From JABMRP01 sp964444795 (GTDB lineage Bacteria > Planctomycetota > Planctomycetia > Pirellulales > Thermoguttaceae), in assembly GCA_964444795.1 (NCBI GenBank), contig CAYUIQ010000002.1, positions 1 to 64,000 on the forward strand: DNA of 64,000 nucleotides, given 5' to 3'. Shown in pieces: positions 1-7,868 of the stretch. Numbering within the stretch: position 1 is the first letter of the stretch; every line of letters starts with the position of its first letter. The translations under genes and the position numbers were made by a program. The notes below the pieces were generated by a model. The model had not been told where the DNA came from. It made no database searches and worked only from the letters and a program-made list of their open reading frames with translations.

Positions 1-69
1 CGGACTCCCGACGGCCTCGGAGGGCCATCGTACGGGTTTTGAGACAGAGCCTAGCCCGGTCGCCCCGGA

Positions 70-3000
70 TCAAAACTCGATCTGGCCGATGTCGATGGTC
101 TCTTCCTCTTTTTGCAGTCGCACGGTGAGCGACTTGCGGGCTTCGTTGGGGCGGCCGAAGTTGGTGAAGACGTCGACTTGCACGGTCACCGCGCCGAGCA
201 GCTTGACGGCGCCGCTGCCGTAGAAGTTGGCCTGGACCTTGTATACGCCCCGCATGGCGCGGCGGACCATGTACTCCTCGGGGCCGTAGCCGCCGGTGTA
301 GTCGGCGCTGACCAGACCGCCGATCGTCGTGCGGTTGTGCTCGTAGAAAGCCTTCTCGCCCGACGGTTCGATCACCCAGAGGTCGATGTCCGTGTTGTCG
401 GCGTGCCAGGTCATGACGATCCGCACGTCGACGTCCAGCAGCTTGACCAGTCGCTCGTCCAGCGGCACCTTCTTCACCCCGGCCTTTTTGGCGCGGGGAA
501 GAATGGCGTTGAATTCCTCCAAGGCCATCAGTTCGATCTCGGGGAAGCGGCCGTCCCACTGGCCCATGACCACCTCGGCCAGCATGGCCAGCGCCCGGGT
601 GTAGTCGTCGCGAATCGACTCGGCCGAGCCGCTTGCGGCCCGTCGCGCCAACACCAGCGCCAGATCGCGATGCGACTGGGGTTCTTCCGGCCGCAAGCGC
701 CGTACTTCCTCGAAGGTGAGGATGGCCAGGCCCAACTCGCCGATCTGGGCCAGCCGATGGGCCAGCACGCGGAGCAGCGTCGGGTTTTCCAGCTCCAACT
801 CGGCAACGTTGCTCAACACCCGCAGGGCCATCTCCCGATCGTCGGCCCCGGCGAAGAAATCGGCGCAATCGAGGAAGAACGCCGGCGAGTTGCCGAACTC
901 GGCCCGGTTTTTCATGTAGACGTCGACCAGGTCACCCGGCGCGGCGGCCCGCAGTGCCTTGATGTAGGGCGTCTTGGGATCCCACGGCTTGATCGAGATG
1001 GCCGGCTGGCGCGAGTCTCTCCCGCCCTCGTCTTCCTCCTTGTCGGCGTTTTCGCCGGCCTGTCCCTCCCCGCCGAAAGCGTCTCCCGGGGCGGGTGCCT
1101 CGGGAGCAGCCGGCTCCATGGCCGGAGCGGCATCGTCGCGCATGTCCGGTTCGGCGGCACCCTCCGACGGAGCAGCCCTTCCGCCCAATGCCCCGCCAAT
1201 TGCTCCTCCGATGCGATCCAGCAGGCCCGTACCCGGCTCGCGATACTTGAACCGCTTCGGGTACTTGTACTCTTTCGTCCACCACTTCACCCGCTCTTGC
1301 CACATCGCGGCCACGACGTCGAGCTTCTCGGTCTGCTCTTTTTTCTGCTGCTGCTCGAGGGTGTCCATCCGGCGCATGTACTCTTGGCGCATCTCGGGCA
1401 GTGATTTCGGCGGGGCGATCTCGTGTTCGAGGTATTGCTCCAATGAATCCAAAACGATCAGCGACGTAAACGGAGTGACCAGCCCGTGCTCCTTGCCCAG
1501 GGTGACGATCGGCTTCTCGTTGCGCTTCTGGAAGATCATCAATTCGGTCAGCTTCTTCTGTGCCCAGAGCCGGCGCAAGAGTGACCCCTCGACTGCCGTC
1601 TCGCGGGAAATCGTGAAGGTTCGGCTCTGCGGCGTCCCCTTCTTCATGCCATACCGCACGGTCACGGTCGCCCGCGGGCCGGTGAGTTTTCCCACCAGGC
1701 CGAACCGTCCGGCGACCGGTTGGGCCGATTTGGGGAAGAGTTCCACGGCCTCACTTTGGTCCGCCTCGGCTTTGAGAAAACTGAACGACGAGCGGCCGAT
1801 GCCCGAGAGAACGTCGGCGTCGGCGAGCCTCTTGAGATTGAAATACCGCCCGCCGGTCACCATGGCCAGACTGTGCAGGAAGGCGTGATTGGCCGCGGCG
1901 TCGGCCGAGAAGATATAGACCGGGGCCTCCAGTCCAGCCGGTTTCTCGCGGCCGAAGTTCGAGATGCCGTCGGTAAAGAGCATGTGGAAGTCGGGCGATT
2001 GGGCGTTCGGCGCCGGTGTGAGCGAGCCGATCTGCGTGCCGCCGTCGTATTGCACCTCTTTCAGCCGGGCGATCAGCTTGGCCGGGTTCGATTGCTTCAG
2101 CACGAAACGTTCCGGCTTCGACTGCGTGTTGCGAAGCAGGAACAGATCGACTTCGATCGTCGGCCCGCCGCCGGAGACCGGGTTGGCCCAGGCGTCGAAA
2201 TACGCTGCCAACAGTTTCAATTCTCTGTCGCGGTCGTCGCCGCCGCGCGAGCCGGAGGCGTCCCAGTGGATGGCGATCCGCTTAGGCGGCGCCACGGCCG
2301 ACGGGCGCGTGGGCACGTCGGGATAGTCGTATACGGCGAAGTAGACCTGCCCGTCGTCGGCCCGCTCGACCACGATGTTCTGCTTTTGCACGTTGGGCAG
2401 TGCGATGATCAGGTCCTTGGCCGGGGCGATGTCTTCGAGCCGGGCCTCGGCCACGTAGCTGTCGCGCCACTGGGCAAATGAAAAGTTCTCCAACTCGCCC
2501 TGCGTGATCTGCGGGGCGGCCAGCGGCTTGACCACCTCGACCCGGAGCGAAAAACCGTCGACCTTGGCCTTGAACTTCAACGGCAGATGATACGCGGGCC
2601 GATCGGCCGGGCCGGTCAACTCGGTCACGTAGTCGACCCGAATCGTGCGACTTCCCCGCGCCGGGATCGGAAACACGCGGGTCTTGAAATTGTTGCCCTT
2701 GGTCCACTCGATCAGGCCCGGATCGATCCCCTGGCGAACGATCGCCTCGAAGACCTGCCGGCCCTTATCCTTCTCGACCGCCACGCCGTCGACCATCTTG
2801 CCCTCGATATCCAGAGCGTAACCGCTGACGGTGGCCCCCTCGGGCAGCGGGAAGTAGAGATCGCCCTCCAGCACGCGATCGTTGCCGTTGGAAAAGGTCA
2901 TCGTCGTGCTCGTCTGGGCGACGTGGCCGAAGATGCGCACGTCGACGTCTAGCACGGCCAGATGCAGCGGAACCGACTTCTCCTCCTCCTTGACCATCAG

Positions 3001-3087
3001 CGCCGGCGGCACCGTCTGCCCCGACACGGGCGTAAGAGTCGCGAGGAAAAGCAGCACAAACACGGGCAGAATCGCCGGGCGTTTCAT
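70..3087 (-). CDS. Secreted VIT/VWA domain protein with C-terminal DUF2135
   Basis: The 1005-residue product starts with a cleavable signal peptide (hydrophobic LPVFVLLFLATL, cleavage near VSG-QTV), so it should be exported. Residues about 30-200 resemble a vault/inter-alpha-trypsin (VIT) domain. Residues about 260-420 form a von Willebrand A domain with the MIDAS signature DASGS. A Pro/Ala/Gly-rich linker follows near residue 630-690, then a helical TPR-like stretch. The last 110 residues (start near MTWHADNTDIDLWV) match the DUF2135/YfaP type. ATG is preceded by GGAGA. VIT/VWA proteins usually act in adhesion or protein binding at the cell surface; the exact partner is unknown. It stands alone, transcribed away from the transposase unit. 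Confidence 0.85.
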   Translation of the reverse strand: MKRPAILPVFVLLFLATLTPVSGQTVPPALMVKEEEKSVPLHLAVLDVDVRIFGHVAQTSTTMTFSNGNDRVLEGDLYFPLPEGATVSGYALDIEGKMVDGVAVEKDKGRQVFEAIVRQGIDPGLIEWTKGNNFKTRVFPIPARGSRTIRVDYVTELTGPADRPAYHLPLKFKAKVDGFSLRVEVVKPLAAPQITQGELENFSFAQWRDSYVAEARLEDIAPAKDLIIALPNVQKQNIVVERADDGQVYFAVYDYPDVPTRPSAVAPPKRIAIHWDASGSRGGDDRDRELKLLAAYFDAWANPVSGGGPTIEVDLFLLRNTQSKPERFVLKQSNPAKLIARLKEVQYDGGTQIGSLTPAPNAQSPDFHMLFTDGISNFGREKPAGLEAPVYIFSADAAANHAFLHSLAMVTGGRYFNLKRLADADVLSGIGRSSFSFLKAEADQSEAVELFPKSAQPVAGRFGLVGKLTGPRATVTVRYGMKKGTPQSRTFTISRETAVEGSLLRRLWAQKKLTELMIFQKRNEKPIVTLGKEHGLVTPFTSLIVLDSLEQYLEHEIAPPKSLPEMRQEYMRRMDTLEQQQKKEQTEKLDVVAAMWQERVKWWTKEYKYPKRFKYREPGTGLLDRIGGAIGGALGGRAAPSEGAAEPDMRDDAAPAMEPAAPEAPAPGDAFGGEGQAGENADKEEDEGGRDSRQPAISIKPWDPKTPYIKALRAAAPGDLVDVYMKNRAEFGNSPAFFLDCADFFAGADDREMALRVLSNVAELELENPTLLRVLAHRLAQIGELGLAILTFEEVRRLRPEEPQSHRDLALVLARRAASGSAESIRDDYTRALAMLAEVVMGQWDGRFPEIELMALEEFNAILPRAKKAGVKKVPLDERLVKLLDVDVRIVMTWHADNTDIDLWVIEPSGEKAFYEHNRTTIGGLVSADYTGGYGPEEYMVRRAMRGVYKVQANFYGSGAVKLLGAVTVQVDVFTNFGRPNEARKSLTVRLQKEEETIDIGQIEF

Positions 3088-3407
3088 GACGGGGTCTCCG
3101 TTATATTTCCGCGGGGGAATTGGGTCGCTCGATCTTTGGACGTTTGAGCCGCCGACCCAGTTCCCTGCAACTTATCGCGCGGAGAATCCCTGTCAAGCGG
3201 GGAAAGGGGGTTGTTCTGCTTTTCCGCGTTCCCCGACTCGGGTATGATGCGGTCATGCCCAGGACATCGCGAGCATCGGTCGGGGTGACAAGTGACAAAT
3301 GACAAAGTGACAAAGGGGTCAGACTCGGGATTCGGGATTGCATCGAGAGCGAGAGGTCGCTACACTGTATCCGACTTCCCTGTTGAACCGATTGGAGGGA
3401 TCGTCCA
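3088..3407. other. Intergenic region containing the left end of the RAYT unit
   Basis: This spacer holds no gene that I can support. It contains a short GTGACAAA-type direct repeat run (about 3286-3314, gtgacaa/atgacaa/gtgacaa) that runs straight into the left 26-bp terminal repeat of the transposase unit. The likely promoter of the leftward VIT/VWA gene must lie in its first 100 bases. Confidence 0.5.
3314..3339 (+). repeat. Left terminal inverted repeat of RAYT unit
   Basis: This 26-bp arm matches the reverse complement of 4377-4402 without mismatch. It lies 68 bases upstream of the transposase start codon. Confidence 0.9.
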
Positions 3408-4397
3408 ATGCCACGTTTGCCTCGACTTCAGTACCCCGGCGCCATCTATCATGTCGTCACCCGAGGCGATGGTCGTCGGAGACTCTTTCACGACGACGGC
3501 CACTATGAACGTTTCACTCGCGGTCTGGCCGAAGAAGTCGATCGCAGCGCATGGATCGTGATTGCCTACTGCTGGATGCCCAACCATGTCCACGCCCTGA
3601 TTAAAACGCCTCAACCGAACCTCTGCCGAGGGATGCAGCACTGGCTCTCGGGCTATGCCAACTGGTACGCCAAGCGGAACTGCCGCAGCGGACACCTGTT
3701 TCAAGGACGCTACAAAGCCTTCCCGGTCCAGGACGAGGGGTACTACTGGAACCTCAGCCGGTATATCCACCTTAACCCCTGCAGCGGAAGCCGCCCCCTT
3801 GCGGAGGCACCGGAAGCCTATCGCCACGGCAGCTACCGAGGCTACGCCCGAAAGAGTCGGCAGGTCGATTGGGTCGCCTATGAAGATCACCACCGCCACT
3901 GGACCGGACTCCATGGCGGCAAGGATCCGGCCGTCGCGTATCGCAAGTTTGTCAAAGAGGGTATGGCGAATCCGCCGGACCCGTTACTCGAACGACTGCG
4001 GGACTGGGTCTACGGCGGAGAAGATTTTCTCAAGCGAATGCTGGCGATGGCTTCCGGTGAAGACGAAGGAGCGAACCGCCGTCGCCGCCGACGAATGCAG
4101 CCGGTCACGGTCGATGCGATTCTGGACGCCACCGCGCGGCAGTACGGAATATCGGCGGACACGTATTGTGGCTACCGCAGCGTGGCGGCCGGTCGTGACG
4201 TGGCGGCGATGCTGTGCCGTCGTTGGACCACCGCGACGCTTCGAGAGTTGTCGGGGCGATTCGGATTGAGCCATCCGGATAGCGCGTCGGACCTGATTAA
4301 GCGAGGGAAGCGTTTAGCCAAATCGAACCGAGACATGGCGAGGAAGGTGGCGTCGATTGAAAAATCCCTAGGCTTGAATCCCGAATCCCGAGTCTGA
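3408..4397 (+). CDS. REP-associated tyrosine (Y1/IS200-like) transposase, RAYT
   Basis: The 329-residue protein has the Y1 transposase fold expected for RAYT/TnpA_REP enzymes, which nick and join single-stranded DNA at REP palindromes. The metal-binding HUH motif is HVH at residues 60-62 in the family context MPNHVH. The helix RYIHLNP at 118-124 carries the probable catalytic tyrosine Y119. The C-terminal 110 residues look like a DnaA C-terminal-type helix-turn-helix (LRELSGRFGLSHPDSASDLI), a known accessory domain in larger RAYTs. GGAGG precedes the ATG. The reading frame is intact, so the enzyme may be active. The stop codon TGA lies within the right terminal repeat, so the residues NPESRV are encoded by the repeat. 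Confidence 0.93.
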   Translation: MPRLPRLQYPGAIYHVVTRGDGRRRLFHDDGHYERFTRGLAEEVDRSAWIVIAYCWMPNHVHALIKTPQPNLCRGMQHWLSGYANWYAKRNCRSGHLFQGRYKAFPVQDEGYYWNLSRYIHLNPCSGSRPLAEAPEAYRHGSYRGYARKSRQVDWVAYEDHHRHWTGLHGGKDPAVAYRKFVKEGMANPPDPLLERLRDWVYGGEDFLKRMLAMASGEDEGANRRRRRRMQPVTVDAILDATARQYGISADTYCGYRSVAAGRDVAAMLCRRWTTATLRELSGRFGLSHPDSASDLIKRGKRLAKSNRDMARKVASIEKSLGLNPESRV

Positions 4398-4402
4398 CCC
4401 CT
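4377..4402 (-). repeat. Right terminal inverted repeat of RAYT unit
   Basis: This arm is the perfect partner of the left repeat and overlaps the transposase 3' end, including its stop codon at 4395-4397. Confidence 0.9.
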
Positions 4403-4491
4403 GAGGGAACCCTGAGGGAAAACGAGGGGGAAAACGGGGGGAAAACGGGACAGTCACCTGTTTCTTCCACGACACGGGCCGGGGGCCGATG

Positions 4492-5943
4492 CTACTTCAC
4501 GAGGGCTTTCGGATTGTCCACCCAGAGAGCGGGGCGTTGATTCTTGCCGGGCCGGTTTGTGTCGCCCAGGTTGGCCCGGGCTTGCTCGGCCAGTGTGAGG
4601 AGACGCCGTACCACGTCGGGATGTTTGGCGGCGACGTCGGTTGCTTCGCCGAGATCGTTTTGCAGATCGAAGAGCATCGGCCGGCGCTCGATTGCGGCTC
4701 CCAGCGGGAAGTTTCGCTTTTGTTTTCGCGGCAGGTGAAGCTTCCACTTTCCCGACCGCACCGCCTGAAGCTGCTCGACGTGGTAGTAGTAAAACACGTC
4801 GTGGGGCGAGGTGGCTCCGTCGCGGCCGGCCAGCAGCGGCCAAATGTCCTTGCCGTCGATGATCCGATCGTTGGGCTCCCGGGTTCCGGCAAGCCGGGCC
4901 AGCGTGGGGAGCAGGTCCATGGTGGTGGCCAACTCACCGCACGAGCGGCCCGCGGGAATGCGACCGGGCCATCGCACCACGCAGGGCACCCGCATCCCGC
5001 CTTCCATGGTCGTATACCCCCAACCGCCCAGCGGGCGATTGCTGCCTTGGGGCGGATTGCGCCGCGGGGCGCCGTTGTCGGAGGTCCAGAGCACGAGCGT
5101 GTCGTTGTCCAGGCCGAGCCGTTTGACGGCCGCGAGAATCTCCCCGGTGGACCAATCGATCTCTTCGACCGAGTCGCCGTAGGGGCCGCCCGCCGACTTG
5201 CCGCGAAAGGCGTCGCTGGCAAAGGGGGCTTGCGTGCTGCCGGGCATGGCATGGGGTAAGTAGAGGAAGAACGGCTCGTCCTTGTGGGTCGTGATGAACC
5301 GGATCGCTTCTTCGGTGTAACGCTTCGTCAGCAGGTTCCGGTCGACGGGCGCCTCGACGACCCGCTCGTTGCGCAGCAGCGGCAGCGGAGGCCACGGTTT
5401 GCCCGGCCGGGCCGTCATGTCGTCGCTGTAGGGGATGCCCAGGTAGAAGTCGAACCCCTGCCGCGTCGGTAGCATGGGCGGTTGATCGCCCAGGTGCCAT
5501 TTGCCGATGCAGGCGGTGGCGTAACCCTGCCGCTTGAGCACCTCGGCGATGGTAATCTCGTCCGGGTGCAATCCCTTGGAATCGACCGGCCGCAACACGG
5601 ACATCCCCTGGGAGCTGACGTGCATGCTCACGCGCCGCGGATAGCAACCGGTCATCAGACTGCCGCGCGAGGGAGTGCAAACGCCGCTGGAAACGTAGAA
5701 GCTGGTCAGCCGCGTCCCCTGCTCGGCCATGCGGTCGATGTGTGGCGTGCGATGCTTTGTCGAACCGAAGCAACCGACGTCGCCGTAGCCCAGGTTGTCG
5801 CAGAGAATGACAACGAAATTCGGCAGCCGGGCGGAACTTGGGCGGTCGTCGGCCGCGGCCGGTGAAATGCCGATCGGAGTAAGGACCGTAACCAGCAGCA
5901 GAACGAATCGGGTACGCCACGGGGTGGGGAGCGCAAGGGCCAT
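4492..5943 (-). CDS. Secreted sulfatase (arylsulfatase family)
   Basis: The protein is 483 residues from the chosen ATG (MALALPTPWR), which has GGAG eleven bases upstream; an in-frame ATG ten codons earlier lacks support. A signal peptide covers about residues 1-31. The formylglycine signature CTPSR begins at Cys89, which is normally converted to formylglycine by FGE. The N-terminal metal-binding segment reads CDNLGYGD (D49, N50). A late DNGAPRR segment supplies further metal and substrate contacts. It should hydrolyse sulfate esters, probably of sulfated polysaccharides as in many Planctomycetes; the substrate cannot be read from sequence. It is followed after 55 bp upstream by the HDOD gene on the same strand. 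Confidence 0.93.
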   Translation of the reverse strand: MALALPTPWRTRFVLLLVTVLTPIGISPAAADDRPSSARLPNFVVILCDNLGYGDVGCFGSTKHRTPHIDRMAEQGTRLTSFYVSSGVCTPSRGSLMTGCYPRRVSMHVSSQGMSVLRPVDSKGLHPDEITIAEVLKRQGYATACIGKWHLGDQPPMLPTRQGFDFYLGIPYSDDMTARPGKPWPPLPLLRNERVVEAPVDRNLLTKRYTEEAIRFITTHKDEPFFLYLPHAMPGSTQAPFASDAFRGKSAGGPYGDSVEEIDWSTGEILAAVKRLGLDNDTLVLWTSDNGAPRRNPPQGSNRPLGGWGYTTMEGGMRVPCVVRWPGRIPAGRSCGELATTMDLLPTLARLAGTREPNDRIIDGKDIWPLLAGRDGATSPHDVFYYYHVEQLQAVRSGKWKLHLPRKQKRNFPLGAAIERRPMLFDLQNDLGEATDVAAKHPDVVRRLLTLAEQARANLGDTNRPGKNQRPALWVDNPKALVK

Positions 5944-5998
5944 GGTCGTTTCTCCAAGTGTCTGATACCTCACGACACTTGAAGCCCGTGCCGTGGTC

Positions 5999-6910
5999 CT
6001 ACGCAGACGCCTTGGCCTGCTCGTAGCAGTCTACCAGCGACTTGCTGGGGGTGGCAAGCTTCAGCACGGGAGCAAATTCGGCAAACTGCCCGTCCGTGTC
6101 GGCCAGCAATTCCTCGACGCTCGGGCCATGAGGGCACACCTGCCCATAATGTTTCTCGAAGAGCTCGCAGTCGATCCAGGTCGGATCCGCGGCAGTGGGC
6201 AGCAAGGCCGAGAGGGCCACCGCCAATTCGGCGGGAGACTCGGCGGCCCGGGGAATCCAATATTCGATGGCCGGGTGCTGTTCGACCAGCGAGGCGAAGG
6301 CGTCGGGCAGGTTCCAGTGTCGGGCCATCACGCCGGCCGCCTCCGCATGGGTCCAGCCAAACGCCTGTTGCTCGAGGTCCGAAAGGCGGTTCTGTCCGTC
6401 TTGCCGGGCTGTCAGCAGCTTGGCATAGGCCTCCGGTGCTTCTTTGGCGAGAAGCGGTACGGCCATATCCTGCAACAAGGCTGCGGCAAACGGCTCCTCG
6501 GCGTCCTTCATGCCCAGGAGTTTGCCGATCGTGCGCGCCAGCAGCCCCCGCCGCAGCGAGTCCTGCCAAAGATGCTTCAGATCGAAGGGACCGCACTTGG
6601 GATTGGGCATCAAGCTGAACACGGCGCTCCACAGGGCGAAGTTCTTGATCGTCCGAATCCCGACCAGAGTGATGGCCAGTTTCACGCTGGAGATCTCTCG
6701 GGAAAACCCGAAATAGGATGAATTAACGAATCGCAGGACCTGACCTGTCAGACCGGGATCCGATTCGATCGGCACGGCAAACTCCGCCGGGCCGTTGATG
6801 GGATCTTGGGAGAGTTCCAGCAGGCGGATCGCACTTTGCGGCATCGCCGGCAATTGGGCTCCCGCCAAAACCGTTTCCAGATCGACAGCGGCGGCTTCTG
6901 ATTTGGTCAT
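5999..6910 (-). CDS. HDOD domain signalling protein
   Basis: The 303-residue protein has an HDOD domain over roughly residues 15-215, with the opening LPAMPQSAIRLLELSQDP and the repeated helical segments typical of the family (SSYFGFSREISSVKLAITLVG). HDOD domains are related to HD phosphohydrolases but usually lack catalysis, and they act in stress or second-messenger signalling. No receiver, EAL or GGDEF domain is attached. No signal peptide is visible, so the location should be cytoplasmic. It may be co-transcribed with the sulfatase gene 55 bp downstream, but the functions do not suggest a shared pathway. Confidence 0.85.
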   Translation of the reverse strand: MTKSEAAAVDLETVLAGAQLPAMPQSAIRLLELSQDPINGPAEFAVPIESDPGLTGQVLRFVNSSYFGFSREISSVKLAITLVGIRTIKNFALWSAVFSLMPNPKCGPFDLKHLWQDSLRRGLLARTIGKLLGMKDAEEPFAAALLQDMAVPLLAKEAPEAYAKLLTARQDGQNRLSDLEQQAFGWTHAEAAGVMARHWNLPDAFASLVEQHPAIEYWIPRAAESPAELAVALSALLPTAADPTWIDCELFEKHYGQVCPHGPSVEELLADTDGQFAEFAPVLKLATPSKSLVDCYEQAKASA

Positions 6911-7365
6911 CGCTTGGGTTTTCCTAGTCGGTAGCTAGCTGGCAACACATCCACCCACTCCCACACGCAACGGATGGGCGATTGGGAGTAAGGATGCGGA
7001 GAGCACATTCCCTGTACTGTCCTGCGAAAATCTAGGCCACAACCGGCGCATTGGCAAACGCGATGGTTTCGAATCGACTCATGGAGCCCCCCCCTGGGCT
7101 CATTTTGCGCACTATGACCGGCTCGATGGACAATCCGTTGCCGTTAAGCCACATCCCTGCCCGGACCGGTTGAGAAAAGGCCCCACGCGTGCGAGGCGGC
7201 TGGTACGGCGACGCCGTTACGTAAATCCAAGTGGATAAGCTAGTTGCATCAATATACGGGCGTCTCCAGGAGGACCGGTCCGCCGATTGCACCCTTGGGA
7301 ACCGGGGAAACCGTAGTCTCCCCTCTCGTAATGGGGCTTTTTGGGTCGTTTTTCCGGATTCCATA
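6911..7365. other. Intergenic region without a recognisable gene
   Basis: This 455-bp stretch separates the HDOD gene from the small membrane protein gene. Frames on both strands give only low-quality translations. A GC-rich run of C/G at 7087-7096 and a short tctagg-type AT spacing are all that stands out. Confidence 0.4.
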
Positions 7366-7641
7366 ATGCGTTGGATTGGCTGGCTACTATTCGCCCTGGT
7401 GGGGTTTGCCTGGATGGCCTGCGAGATTCCGTCCGACACCATCCATTCCTCCTCCGCCACGCCTGTCTCCACGGCCTCCGCCGGCTGGCGACATTCGGCC
7501 GATGGTCGGCATCGCGCCGTGCCGTGCCGCCAATCGGTTTCCCCCCTTCGGTCTCTCCCCCATCCGGTGGTCATCGGGCTTCTCCAACTGCTCCTGTCGG
7601 CCACGGCGTTGGTGGCCTTCTCTCCGTCGCCCGACCATTGA
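7366..7641 (+). CDS. Small two-helix membrane protein, hypothetical
   Basis: The frame encodes 91 residues. It begins with a hydrophobic segment (WIGWLLFALVGFAWMA), has a polar middle with GWRHSADGRHR, and ends with a second hydrophobic segment (VVIGLLQLLLSATALVAF). The pattern of an N-terminal helix, a GWRR-x-DGW-like motif and a C-terminal HPxVxGLLQLL helix recalls small Planctomycete hypothetical proteins. This resemblance is from memory and not a database match. No clear ribosome binding site precedes the ATG. The longer upstream frame is not supported. Function unknown. Confidence 0.45.
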   Translation: MRWIGWLLFALVGFAWMACEIPSDTIHSSSATPVSTASAGWRHSADGRHRAVPCRQSVSPLRSLPHPVVIGLLQLLLSATALVAFSPSPDH

Positions 7642-7868
7642 ACCTGACAGGTGACAGGTCCAGCAGCCCCACTTCTTGGGGTATGCGTCCGGCCTCGTTC
7701 AACACCATCGCGAGGAAGATCGTGTTTTTCCGCACGGATTTCTTCCTCCGGCGCCACTAATAAAGGCAGAGGGTTCCCGATGCGCCGCGCTCGGCCGCGC
7801 GGAGACCATCGGCTGATGGGTGCGGGGCCTCAACACGGGAAAGAGAATACGGATAGGAGAACCGCGCC

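Larger units (their letters stand above)
3314..4402 (+). mobile_element. RAYT transposase unit bounded by perfect 26-bp inverted repeats
   Basis: The 26 bases at 3314-3339 (aggggtcagact...cgggatt) are the exact reverse complement of 4377-4402. Nothing outside these arms continues the match. The unit is 1089 bp and contains one transposase gene whose last six codons and stop lie inside the right arm. The arms contain a smaller direct repetition (cggga/ttcggga). Downstream of the right arm there are degenerate tandem copies of gagggaa and aaaacgggg up to about 4450. No target-site duplication is evident. Confidence 0.8.

Noticed and set aside
7032..7757. A 241-codon leftward frame opposite the small membrane protein
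   Set aside because: Its composition is arginine- and glycine-rich without domains, and it has no start signal.
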